Assembly: GCF_029892105.1 (NCBI RefSeq) | Contig: NZ_JARZAJ010000011.1 | Coordinates: 62,001 to 126,000, forward strand | Direction of reading: 5' to 3' | Source: Kitasatospora sp. GP82 | Lineage (GTDB): Bacteria; Actinomycetota; Actinomycetes; Streptomycetales; Streptomycetaceae | Length of the DNA: 64,000 nt | Part shown: one piece after another, positions 51,827-59,483 of the stretch | Position numbering within the stretch: the first letter of the stretch is position 1 | Layout: each line of letters starts with the position of its first letter | The notes under the pieces: generated by a model | What the model was told of the DNA's origin: nothing | What the model saw: the letters and a program-made list of their open reading frames with translations, nothing else | The model's database searches: none | Position numbers and translations under genes: made by a program

Positions 51827-52144
51827 CTAGCTGTTGCGGCGCCTGACGTGCCGTAGGACGACCTGCTCCGGGCAGACGGCGCTGAGGAAGCGGCCGACGC
51901 AGGTCGCCAGCCGTTCCTCGACCAGCGAGTACAGGATCCGGTTGGCATCGCGGCGCTCGCGGACCAGCCCGGCCGACTTGAGCACGCCGAGGTGCCGTGA
52001 GACCGATGGCGCGCTGATCGGGAACCTTGCCGCGATCTCACCCGCCGCCAGCTCACCGTCGCGCAGGTCCTCCAGGATCTGCCGCCGGGTGGGGTCGGCG
52101 AGCGCGCGGAAGACGCTCACCTCGTCTTCGTCCGTCTGGTGCAT
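51827..52144 (-). CDS. ArsR-family transcriptional regulator
   Basis: A 105-residue winged-helix protein of classic ArsR size. VFRALADPTRRQILEDLRDG, then IAARFPISAPSVSRHLGVLK is the helix-turn-helix, followed by the wing RERRDANRILYSL. No metal-binding Cys pair is visible in the usual alpha-3 position, so it is not obviously metal-responsive. ATG 52144 starts the family domain; an inverted repeat lies 10 bp upstream. It probably controls itself and the DUF2071 gene. Confidence 0.88.
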   Translation of the reverse strand: MHQTDEDEVSVFRALADPTRRQILEDLRDGELAAGEIAARFPISAPSVSRHLGVLKSAGLVRERRDANRILYSLVEERLATCVGRFLSAVCPEQVVLRHVRRRNS

Positions 52145-52154
52145 GGCTACATTA

Positions 52155-52170
52155 TTAGCACAGTAGCTAA
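52155..52170. promoter_or_regulatory. Candidate ArsR operator (TTAGC inverted repeat)
   Basis: TTAGC-ACAGTA-GCTAA is a five-bp inverted repeat with a six-base spacer in the AT-rich gap 10 bp upstream of the ArsR ATG; overlapping half-sites GCTAC/GTAGC surround it. Position and layout fit an ArsR operator. Confidence 0.6.
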
Positions 52171-52286
52171 ATTCGTAATCAAGGCCGGGATCTGGACGGG
52201 CCCGGGGGTGTGGCACGATGCAGCTGGGCTTGATCGGAACTGGTCCGGCGGCCACGGCAGTGCGGGTTCGAGAGATGGAGGATCGG

Positions 52287-52838
52287 GTGTCGTGGTCCAA
52301 GGATGCAGGCGAGGGTGCTGGGCTGACGTTCCGTCCGGCGGTGGCGGCCGATGTGCCGGAGCTGGTGGCCCTGGTCGAATCCGCCTACCGGGGCGAGGCC
52401 AGCCGGGCCGGGTGGACCACCGAGGCAGACCTGCTGGACGGCCGCCGTACCGACGCCGATGGCGTTGCCGAGGCGATCGAACATCCGCACGGCCTGGTGC
52501 TGGTCGCCGAACGGGCGGGTGAGCTGCTCGCCTGCTGCCAGCTCGAACGTCGCGGCGCCAGCGCGTACTTCGGCATGTTCTCGGTCCGCCCCACGCTCCA
52601 GGGCGGTGGGCTCGGCAGAGCCGTCCTCGAACACGCCGAGCACGTCGCGCGTGAACAGTGGGGCGCCGAGGAACTGGAGATGACCGTCATCGAGCAGCGC
52701 GCCGACCTGATCGCCTGGTACGAACGCCGCGGCTTCCACCGGACGGGCATCTACCAGCCCTTCCCGTACGGCGACGAGCGCTTCGGCATACCGCGCCGAC
52801 CCGACCTGCGCTTCGAGAAGCTGGTCAAGCAGCTCTGA
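52287..52838 (+). CDS. GNAT-family acetyltransferase
   Basis: A 183-residue GNAT-fold N-acetyltransferase: TFRPAVAADVPELVALVESA begins the fold; VRPTLQGGGLGRAVLEHAEH carries the acetyl-CoA-binding Q/R-x-x-G-x-G/A signature; ADLIAWYERRGFHRTGIYQP closes it. Start GTG 52287 is favoured by GGAGG five bases upstream; ATG at 52275 or 52218 would add four or 23 residues. Substrate unknown. Confidence 0.88.
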   Translation: MSWSKDAGEGAGLTFRPAVAADVPELVALVESAYRGEASRAGWTTEADLLDGRRTDADGVAEAIEHPHGLVLVAERAGELLACCQLERRGASAYFGMFSVRPTLQGGGLGRAVLEHAEHVAREQWGAEELEMTVIEQRADLIAWYERRGFHRTGIYQPFPYGDERFGIPRRPDLRFEKLVKQL

Positions 52839-52978
52839 CGGCTTCAGCGAAGGACCGGACGACGCAAGAGACCGGACGGCGCAGGAGGCCGGGCGAAGGC
52901 GCGCCGGGTGGAATCCGCTCGCCACGCGAGGCGGGCGCGGGGCAGAGTGCTCCCAGGATCGTGATCGGGAGGTGCTCC

Positions 52979-53014
52979 ATGACGGACCGAATGACGGACC
53001 GAATGACGGACCGA
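52979..53014. repeat. Threefold 12-bp tandem repeat at the gene start
   Basis: ATGACGGACCGA is repeated three times exactly, each copy offering an ATG in the same frame. Copy-number change would alter protein length by four residues and the start choice without shifting frame. Confidence 0.95.
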
Positions 53015-53806
53015 GGGCTGGATTCCGACGGGTACATCGCACGCGAGGGATCGCTGAGCCGGGTACCGGCAGCCTTCGCGCCCGTGGTGGACGCGGCCCG
53101 TGCCCGGATCGCCGCGCGCTTCGGTCCCTCCTCGCTGCACAGCGCCTACCTCTACGGCAGCATCCCGCGCGGCACCGCCGTCCCCGGGGTCTCCGACCTC
53201 GACCTGCTGCTGGCGCTTCGCAGCGAGCCCACGGCCGCGGACCGGGCGCAGGCCGATGCTCTGGAGGCCGAGCTCGACGCCGAGTTCCCGCAGATCGTCG
53301 GCGCCGGGATCCTGCTCTTCAGCGAGGCCGGGCTGCTGAGCGAGCTCGAACGGTACGACCTGGGCTGGTTCGTCGCCTGCCTGTGCACCCCGCTGCTCGG
53401 CGTCGACCTCGCCGCCCGGCTGCCCCGGTACCGCCCGACCTCGCTGCTGGCCCGCGAGACCAACGGCGATCTCGCCCTCGCCATTCCGCGCTGGCGCGAG
53501 CGCCTGGCGGGCGGCTCGGAGGCGGAGCTGCGCGTGCTCGGCCGAGGGGTCGCCCGCAGGCTCGTCCGCACCGGATTCACGCTGGTGATGCCGCGCTGGG
53601 GCGGATGGACCAGCGATCTGGCCGCCGCTGCCGAGATCTTCGCGCGCTACTACCCCGAACGGGCCGAGCAGATGCGTACGGCTTCGGCCGTCGCCCGTAC
53701 ACCGAGCGGTGAGGCGGACGTGCTGACGGCGCTCATCGAGGAACTCGCGCCCTGGCTGGCCGCCGAGTACACCGCCGTCCACGGGGACAAGACCCCGCGC
53801 GACTGA
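52979..53806 (+). CDS. Nucleotidyltransferase-domain protein (aminoglycoside-adenylyltransferase-like)
   Basis: A 275-residue protein. LYGSIPRGTAVPGVSDLDLL is the nucleotidyltransferase active-site motif (G-S-x-x-R-G, then D-x-D). The C-terminal domain (from about residue 150) is helical, with WTSDLAAAAEIFARYYPERA. The whole resembles aminoglycoside-type adenylyltransferases but without a clear substrate-specific signature, so resistance is not assumed. GGGAGG lies upstream of the first ATG at 52979. The first twelve residues are a threefold MTDR repeat encoded by a perfect 12-bp tandem repeat. Confidence 0.78.
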   Translation: MTDRMTDRMTDRGLDSDGYIAREGSLSRVPAAFAPVVDAARARIAARFGPSSLHSAYLYGSIPRGTAVPGVSDLDLLLALRSEPTAADRAQADALEAELDAEFPQIVGAGILLFSEAGLLSELERYDLGWFVACLCTPLLGVDLAARLPRYRPTSLLARETNGDLALAIPRWRERLAGGSEAELRVLGRGVARRLVRTGFTLVMPRWGGWTSDLAAAAEIFARYYPERAEQMRTASAVARTPSGEADVLTALIEELAPWLAAEYTAVHGDKTPRD

Positions 53807-53827
53807 GCCGATGCCCCGGACGGCGTC

Positions 53828-54493
53828 TCAGCTGCCGTAGAGGCTGCGGCAGAGCTTCGCCTGCTCCGAGCCCGGGGCCCACTCGCCGAGCCGCTCGGCC
53901 TCGGCGCACACCCTCAGCGACGGGAACACCTCGGTCGCAGCGCTCGAAGGCCGCCCCGCCCCCGTGTGAGGTCCCGGGCGTGGCGGCACGGCAGGACGGG
54001 GCCGGCTGTGCTGACGAGCTGTCTGTGACTGAGCCCCCTGCTGGTCGGACCCGTCCCCTGACGCGGCGGACTCCGCCTCGGGGCTGTCACTCGGGGTGGC
54101 CGACGGCGAGGCCGACGGGCTCGGGCTCGGCGAGGCGGATTCGGCGCCGGGCCCGGCGGTGGGGCTGAGGCCGACACCGGGGAAGGCGCTCAGATCCTGG
54201 CTCGGGCTGCTGTTTGGGCGGTCGCTCTGGCTGCCGCTCGGCGAGGCTTCGGGGACCAGTGCGCCCGCACTCCCGCCGGACGGCCCGCAGGTGGCCAGCA
54301 ACCCGCCCAGCAAGGCCAGGCCGCCGAGGCCCGCCGCGGCCATCACCGCCCTGCGGGTGAGCCGACCCGGTGGTGGCGGGGGAGTGACCGGTGGCTCCCA
54401 GGGGGTCGGTGGAGCCAGGGGAGGAGGCGGTGGCGGCGATGCCGGTTGCTGCTCCCACCCGTACTGCAACGGGGCCTGCCACTTCTCGTCCAT
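53828..54493 (-). CDS. Proline-rich membrane-anchored protein with twin-arginine-like signal
   Basis: A 221-residue protein. The N-terminus is Pro-rich and cytoplasmic (PPPPPPLAPPTPWEPPV), then RLTRRAVMAAAGLGGLALLG gives a twin-arginine-like signal or membrane anchor ending GGLLATCG. The rest is a Ser/Pro/Ala-rich low-complexity stretch (SPSPSPSASPSATPSDS) followed by a small C-terminal domain with two Cys (LRVCAEAERL, AKLCRSLYG). It lies divergent to the next gene. Family not recognised; probably extracytoplasmic. Confidence 0.7.
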   Translation of the reverse strand: MDEKWQAPLQYGWEQQPASPPPPPPLAPPTPWEPPVTPPPPPGRLTRRAVMAAAGLGGLALLGGLLATCGPSGGSAGALVPEASPSGSQSDRPNSSPSQDLSAFPGVGLSPTAGPGAESASPSPSPSASPSATPSDSPEAESAASGDGSDQQGAQSQTARQHSRPRPAVPPRPGPHTGAGRPSSAATEVFPSLRVCAEAERLGEWAPGSEQAKLCRSLYGS

Positions 54494-54723
54494 ACGTCCT
54501 CCCGCACACTCCGGTCCCGCTCGGGTGGCGGGTCACCGTGTTCAACGAGTCACGCCCGTACAGCGGAACGCCCACGTCCGAGAGGTACTGCCAGTGCCCT
54601 CGACCGGCCGGTGGCTTCGAGGTCGGGCGGATCCGGCAGCCCGGCGGTCCGTCAGTTCCGGGACGGCATCCGCACGGCGGTCGTGCGGGTGCGCGAACCG
54701 GTCGCCCGGCCGATGCTGTGGGC

Positions 54724-54966
54724 ATGAGCAGCAACAAGGACGACGCGGCCGAAGAGACGCCGCTGGTGAAGATCGCCGAGTTCCGTACGGACAGCCGCTA
54801 CCGCCTGGTGCACTTCCGCGACGTGGGCTGGGAGCCGCTCGCTCCCGAGGAGTTCGAGCCCCGGATCAAGCAACTCTTCCCCGATCTGGACCCGCACGAC
54901 CCCGTCCGGGTGCAGTGGGCCGATCGCCCGTGGGAGTGGCCGGCCTGGCACCCGGGGGAAGCCTGA
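54724..54966 (+). CDS. Small hypothetical protein (80 residues)
   Basis: An 80-residue soluble protein: KIAEFRTDSRYRLVHFRDVG at the centre and a Trp-rich end (WEWPAWHPGEA). Ribosome site is weak; ATG 54724 is the only sensible start. It is 83 bp upstream of an ATP-grasp ligase gene in the same direction. No family recognised. A function as ligase partner or substrate is only speculation. Confidence 0.6.
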   Translation: MSSNKDDAAEETPLVKIAEFRTDSRYRLVHFRDVGWEPLAPEEFEPRIKQLFPDLDPHDPVRVQWADRPWEWPAWHPGEA

Positions 54967-55049
54967 TCGCAGAGCTTCCCTATCCGCGCTGACGGCCCGT
55001 TGGCCGCGAAGCGGTCCCGGTGCGCCCATCGGGACCGTAGGCTCACAGG

Positions 55050-56405
55050 ATGCGAGCCGCACCGTGGCAGGACGCCTGGACAGGTGGCCGACGGGCCGTC
55101 CACCTCGGCAATGTCGCCGACTTCAACGCGCAGTTCCTCCCGCAGACCCGTGAGCTGCGGCGCCAGGGACACCACTACTCCTGCCTGGCCGCCTTCTACA
55201 CCCCCGAGCCGGGCCTGCTCGTCCTCCCGCAGCACGTCGAGGAGGGCTGGCTCCGCCTCCTGGGCGAGGTCCTCGCCTGGGACTCGGTGGAGGTGCACTG
55301 CGGTATCGCGACCGACCACAGCACGGTGGCCGAGGGGCTCGCGGCGCGCCCCGCCCTGCGGCAGCGGATCACCGGCCTCGGGCTGCCGCTCCGCTGCTGG
55401 GGGCGGACCGCTGCCACCGAGACGATGGCGGGCGGCTCGCCGGGCGCGGCTCTCGCAGCCGTCCACCGCTTCGAGTCGAAGGCGGAGTCGCACGCCCTGT
55501 TCAGTAAGATCGCCGCTCACCACCCGGCCGTCCGGGTACCCGGACAGCGGGCAGTCGAGTCGCCGCGGCGACTCGTCCGGCTGCTCGGTGAGCAGGCAGC
55601 CCTCGGGCGGACCGTCGTCCTCAAGGCGCCGCACGGTGTCGGCGGCTACGGCACCGTCATCCTGACACCGGGCCAGGTCGCGGAGGCGGGTGGCCCCAGG
55701 GCATTGCTGCGGGGGCTGACGGCAGCCCGGGTCCTTCCGCCGAGCAGCGGCGGAGTGCTGGTCGAGGAGCACATAGCGGGCCACCGCCGCTTCCCCGACC
55801 TCACCTTCGACGGAGTGATCGCCGAGGACGGCAGCGTCCACCCGGTGGGCGTGGCCCTGATGGACGTCGAGGACGCCCACTACCGGGGAGCGACGGTCGG
55901 CCCCGGACTCGTACCGCGGCCGCTCGCCGCCCCGGCTGCGGCTTTCGGGACGGCGGTGGGTCGGGCGCTGGCCGAAGCGGGCCACCGGGGCTGGTACGAC
56001 ATCGACTTCGTCGTGGACCCGGGCGGCCGCCTCGCCCCGACCGAGACCAACGTCCGCCTCACCGGACCTGCCGTGGCCTTCATGGTGCAGGCCCGCCTCG
56101 ACGCCGTCCGGGACCGGCCCGGCCACTACGTCCGCACCATCGACCAAGTCCCGCTCGGGGCCCGCCTCTCGCAGCCGGCCCTGCTGGAGCAGCTGCGACG
56201 CATGGCCGCCCGCTGCGCCCCGCTCGGGGCGACCCTCCTGCCCACCATCGTCACCGCCGGTTTCGAGGAATTCCCCACCGTGGGCGTCGCCTTGGCCGCC
56301 CGGTCACTGGACGCCCTCACCGCGGCCGAGGCCGTGCTGCGCGCCGCGGCCCGCGAACTCGGCGACTCCTGGGGCGACTTGCCCACGCCGGCCGGGTTCG
56401 GGTAG
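55050..56405 (+). CDS. ATP-grasp ligase, pre-ATP-grasp (PGM1-like peptide-ligase) type
   Basis: A 451-residue protein. The N-terminal region (to about 140) with HLGNVADFNAQFLPQTRELR is a pre-ATP-grasp domain; then RTVVLKAPHGVGGYGTVILT is the ATP-binding glycine loop, VLVEEHIAG and YDIDFVVDPGGRLAPTETNV the metal/phosphate site. The closest named relatives are PGM1-like ligases that join amino acids to peptides in pheganomycin biosynthesis, so peptide-bond formation is likely but substrate unknown. ATG 55050 follows CAGGATG with only a weak ribosome site. A heptamer tandem array follows the stop. Confidence 0.75.
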   Translation: MRAAPWQDAWTGGRRAVHLGNVADFNAQFLPQTRELRRQGHHYSCLAAFYTPEPGLLVLPQHVEEGWLRLLGEVLAWDSVEVHCGIATDHSTVAEGLAARPALRQRITGLGLPLRCWGRTAATETMAGGSPGAALAAVHRFESKAESHALFSKIAAHHPAVRVPGQRAVESPRRLVRLLGEQAALGRTVVLKAPHGVGGYGTVILTPGQVAEAGGPRALLRGLTAARVLPPSSGGVLVEEHIAGHRRFPDLTFDGVIAEDGSVHPVGVALMDVEDAHYRGATVGPGLVPRPLAAPAAAFGTAVGRALAEAGHRGWYDIDFVVDPGGRLAPTETNVRLTGPAVAFMVQARLDAVRDRPGHYVRTIDQVPLGARLSQPALLEQLRRMAARCAPLGATLLPTIVTAGFEEFPTVGVALAARSLDALTAAEAVLRAAARELGDSWGDLPTPAGFG

Positions 56406-56412
56406 GGCCAGG

Positions 56413-56468
56413 GCAGACCGCAGACCGCAGACCGCAGACCGCAGACCGCAGACCGCAGACCGCAGACC
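56413..56468. repeat. Eightfold 7-bp tandem repeat (GCAGACC)
   Basis: Eight perfect head-to-tail copies of GCAGACC fill the gap between the ATP-grasp ligase stop (56405) and the convergent hydrolase stop (56515). Such perfect heptamer arrays are typical of slippage-prone variable-number repeats. Confidence 0.97.
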
Positions 56469-56514
56469 GGTCGCCGGGCCGTGCCCTGCGCGAGGGCGGG
56501 GAACGCCGTCCGAG

Positions 56515-57228
56515 TCAGCGTCCGTGGGTCTGGTTCCGCGCGTCCGCAGGGCGTAGGAACCGCAGGACGGTCTCCGTGAACTCGGCCGGCATGGCAGCGT
56601 GCACCAGATGCCCGGCAGGGATGGTGACGACCCGGCAGTCGGGGATCCGGTGGGCCATCTCCGCGATCCGGTCCTGAGGTACGTGGCTCTGCGGGCCGCC
56701 GGCCACGACGAGCGTCGGTGCGCCGATCCCGCCCAGCCCCGCCAGCCAGGCCGGGTCGGGGACGTCGACCTGCGCCTTGACGGCCGCTACCGCCGCCCAG
56801 TCGAAGGAGAGCGGTCCTTCGGGCCTGGTCGAGAGGGTCGGCTCGCGCGGGAGCGGCGGCGGGACGTCCTCGAGGACGAGTCGACCGACCCGCTCGGGGT
56901 GCTTCCCGGCGAGCAGGTACGCCACCACCCCGCCCATCGAGTGGCCGATCAGATCCACCCGGGTGAGCCCCAGCGCATCCAGGAACCCGACGACGTCGTC
57001 CCGCATGAGGTCGAAGGAGTAGTCACCGGGATGGTCGCTCTCCCCGTGACCGCGCAGGTCCGGCGCGTACACCCGCCAGTGGCGCGTGAAGGCGGGTGCC
57101 ACACCGGCCCAGTCCGTCGCGTTCTCGCCGAGAGCGTGCAGCAGTACGAGTGGCGGGGCGTCGGGATCGCCGGACACCCGGTACGCCATCGACACGTCAC
57201 CGACGCGGACCCTGTGATGATCAGCCAT
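56515..57228 (-). CDS. Alpha/beta hydrolase
   Basis: A 237-residue alpha/beta hydrolase: PPLVLLHALGENATDWAGVA carries the oxyanion His-Gly-type turn (HALGE), DLRGHGESDHPGDY, nucleophile GHSMGGVVAYLL, and catalytic His in PAGHLVHAAMPAEF. The acid is probably the Asp in the VVAGG loop region or a neighbouring residue. Typical of esterases/lipases or C-C hydrolases; substrate unknown. Its 3' end faces the heptamer repeat. Confidence 0.9.
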   Translation of the reverse strand: MADHHRVRVGDVSMAYRVSGDPDAPPLVLLHALGENATDWAGVAPAFTRHWRVYAPDLRGHGESDHPGDYSFDLMRDDVVGFLDALGLTRVDLIGHSMGGVVAYLLAGKHPERVGRLVLEDVPPPLPREPTLSTRPEGPLSFDWAAVAAVKAQVDVPDPAWLAGLGGIGAPTLVVAGGPQSHVPQDRIAEMAHRIPDCRVVTIPAGHLVHAAMPAEFTETVLRFLRPADARNQTHGR

Positions 57229-57417
57229 GCTGCGAAGCTACCCGCAGGTCAGCGTCGCCCGAGCGGGGTTCGCGGACGGCCGAACCCGCCGGGGTCGGTC
57301 CCAGGGCTGTCCGGCCTGTGCTACGGCTCTGTAACGCAGGCGGTAGCCGGTGCTCGGCGGGGCAGGCTGAGGTTGTCAGGGGACGAAGGATCAGGTTCGT
57401 TGCAAGGGGTGCAGCCA

Positions 57418-58068
57418 ATGTCGGTCAAGTCTGTTCACCGGTTGAGTGCGATACGGCGTTCGGTCGCCGTCCCGGCCGTCGTCATCGCCGCTGTAGCGCT
57501 GACGAGCACCGCCTGCTCGGCCTCGCCCTCCCCTTCGGCGGGGTCGTCCGGGTCGTCGGCAGTGGGAGGTCCGGGCAGCTCGGGCGGTTCGGCCTCGGGC
57601 GGTCAGTCGTCGTCGGCCGGGGTCACCCCGGTCCAGGCGGGGAACTCGACGCACGCGTGTACCAGCAGCCAGCTCTCGGTCGTGCAGAAGGATCCCAGCG
57701 TCGGCGCCGGTCAGTACTACTCGACCCTGGTCTTCACCAACACCTCGGCCACCAGCTGCACGCTGACCGGCTATCCGGGCGTCTCCTATGTCGCCGCGAA
57801 CGGTGTGCAGTCCGGGAATCCCGCCGTGCGCGCCGAGGGCAGTGTCGTCACCGTGACCCTCAAGCCGGGCCGGACGGCGAACGCGAAGCTGCACGACAGC
57901 AACGGCATCGGGGGCTACGACCCGAAGGAGTGCCGGCTCACCCCCGCGCAGGGCCTGCGGATCTACCCGCCGAACGAGCAGGCCGCGATCTTCCTCCCGT
58001 GGAAGACCGAACACTGCGCGGGCCCGACCGTCCACGCCCTGACCATCGGCCCGATCGAGCAGGGTTAG
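57418..58068 (+). CDS. DUF4232 lipoprotein
   Basis: A 216-residue lipoprotein: N-terminal helix AVPAVVIAAVALTSTAC with lipobox LTSTAC (Cys about 34), a Ser/Gly-rich linker, and a DUF4232 beta-sandwich domain (QYYSTLVFTNTSATSCTLTG, GYPGVSYVAANG, CRLTPAQGLRIYPPNEQAA). The domain holds four conserved-looking Cys. Exported and attached to the membrane. Function of DUF4232 is unknown. AAGGGGT lies upstream of the ATG. Confidence 0.88.
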   Translation: MSVKSVHRLSAIRRSVAVPAVVIAAVALTSTACSASPSPSAGSSGSSAVGGPGSSGGSASGGQSSSAGVTPVQAGNSTHACTSSQLSVVQKDPSVGAGQYYSTLVFTNTSATSCTLTGYPGVSYVAANGVQSGNPAVRAEGSVVTVTLKPGRTANAKLHDSNGIGGYDPKECRLTPAQGLRIYPPNEQAAIFLPWKTEHCAGPTVHALTIGPIEQG

Positions 58069-58096
58069 GACCTGTCCGTGGCGCCTTGGTGATCTG

Positions 58097-58543
58097 TCAG
58101 GGCACCACGGTGACCGGCCAGCGGGCGGCCTTGACCAGGCGGACGGCGATCGAGCCCATGACCCGGTGGCCGGCCTGTTCGGATGCGCCGACCACCACAG
58201 CGTCGGCGCGCAGGTCATCGGCCGCCTTGGCGAGGCCGCTGAACGGATCACCGATCGAGGTGTGGAACTCCCAGCGCACGCTGAGGGTCTCACCGAGTCG
58301 TTCGGCGGCCTCGCGGGCCTGCTGCACGATGTCCTCGGCGACGCTCCCGGTGGTGCCGCTGAGCTCCCCGCCGAAGCCGGTCATCGCCAGCATGGCGGAC
58401 ACCGGCTGGATGTAGACCATGGCGAGGAGCGAGCCCTGTCGGCGGGCGAGCCCTGCGGCGTAGGCAGCGGCCCGCCAGGAGGAGTCCGAGCCGTCGACTC
58501 CGACAACGATCACCTTGGGGCCGTCCGTGCCACGTTCGAACAT
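58097..58543 (-). CDS. Universal stress protein (UspA family)
   Basis: A 148-residue single UspA domain: VIVVGVDGSDSSWRAAAYAA at the start and VVGASEQAGHRVMGSIAVRL near the end, the latter matching the ATP-binding G-x2-G-x9-G-S pattern. Such proteins bind ATP and respond to starvation or stress. ATG 58543 is chosen since similarity starts there; 10 further residues are possible. The gene is solitary and convergent with the DUF4232 gene. Confidence 0.88.
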   Translation of the reverse strand: MFERGTDGPKVIVVGVDGSDSSWRAAAYAAGLARRQGSLLAMVYIQPVSAMLAMTGFGGELSGTTGSVAEDIVQQAREAAERLGETLSVRWEFHTSIGDPFSGLAKAADDLRADAVVVGASEQAGHRVMGSIAVRLVKAARWPVTVVP

Positions 58544-58709
58544 CGCCGGGCCTTCCCTCCGAAGCGGATGCAATTCAGTTTACGTACGCAGGGCGAACGG
58601 CAGGTAATACGCCGGAACGGTGCGTTCGATCACGTCTTCCGAGCAGGGTCTCGACGGTGACCCGCCGGACGTGCCTCCGAGGCGGCTGTGGTCGCACCGC
58701 GTCCGTGCC

Positions 58710-58744
58710 GGGAGCCGGGAGCCGGGAGCCGGGGGCCGGGAGCC
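58710..58744. repeat. Fivefold 7-bp tandem repeat (GGGAGCC)
   Basis: Five heptamers GGGAGCC, one of them varied to GGGGGCC, lie in the intergenic part next to the oxidoreductase relic. It is a second heptamer array besides the GCAGACC array. Confidence 0.9.
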
Positions 58745-58799
58745 GGGACGGTGACGGGCGGTGCGGGCCACGGCTGCTCCAAGGCGGCCTCGGGGGAAG

Positions 58800-59130
58800 G
58801 TCAGTAGGCGACGGTGAACCTGGTGCGGTGGTGCGGTGGCACCACCGGTGCCGGGGACGGTCAGGCTTCCGGCACCGCCGACGACCAGCAGCCGCACGCC
58901 GGTCCGGGCGAGCCCGGCCAGCAGCGCCTTGGTGGTCGTGATGAGGTCGCCCTCACTGCCGGGTGCCGGACGGGTGGTGCTGATCACGAGGTCCTGACCG
59001 GCGCTCAACTCGGCGACGTCCTCGACGTTTCCGGCATCGCCGGTACGCGCCACGACCGCTGCCGGCAGCTCCGGGAAGCGGCTCGGACTGCGTACCAGGG
59101 CGGTGACCTCGTGGCCACGGGCGATGGTCA
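58800..59130 (-). pseudogene. NAD(P)-binding (NmrA-like) oxidoreductase relic
   Basis: Minus-strand codons read GHEVTALVRSPSRFPELPAA, then VEDVAELSAGQDLVISTTRP, LAGLARTGVRLLVVGGAGSL, typical of NmrA-like NAD(P)-binding proteins from just after the first Rossmann loop. The N-terminal glycine loop and everything after about 105 residues are missing. At its 5' side it abuts a MarR fragment on the other strand. Confidence 0.75.
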
Positions 59131-59384
59131 CCTCGGGGGCCATCACCCAGCGCCTCGACCGGCTGGAGGCTCGCGGCCCGGTGATCCGCAGCTCCAGCGA
59201 GTCGGACGGCCGCAGCGTGCAGGTCGCTCTCACCGACGAGGGGCATGCGCTCATCGACAAGGCCCTGCCCGAGCACATCGACACCGAGAACCGGCTGCTC
59301 GCCGGTCTCACCGAAGCCCAGCGCGATACCCTCGCCGAAGGCCTCCGGAACCTCCTGGAGTCTCTCGGCGACACCAGGCACTGA
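59103..59384 (+). pseudogene. MarR-family regulator C-terminal relic
   Basis: Codons from about 59125 read SGAITQRLDRLEARGPVIRS, the recognition helix and wing, then VQVALTDEGHALIDKALPEH, the dimerisation helix of MarR proteins. The N-terminal helices are missing. The fragment begins where the oxidoreductase relic on the other strand begins, so one deletion removed both 5' ends and the shared promoter of a divergent MarR/oxidoreductase pair. It might still be translated from ATG 59125 but lacks part of the DNA-binding domain. Confidence 0.75.
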
Positions 59385-59483
59385 CTCGCCGCGGCGCCGC
59401 CTGCGCCTGCGCCGCTCTGGCGAGTCGTCGTGTGATCCTCGCGCCCGGGCCCCGGTAGGACGGGACCGGGCCCCGGGCTCGGT

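Noticed and set aside
49926..51830. Plus-strand open frame of 634 codons opposite the channel-like and DUF2071 genes
   Set aside because: Mirror frame with Gln/Val/Gly-rich composition; the minus-strand genes have membrane segments and family sequence.
56413..56468. CRISPR-like array
   Set aside because: The units are seven bp with no spacers, so it is a simple tandem repeat.
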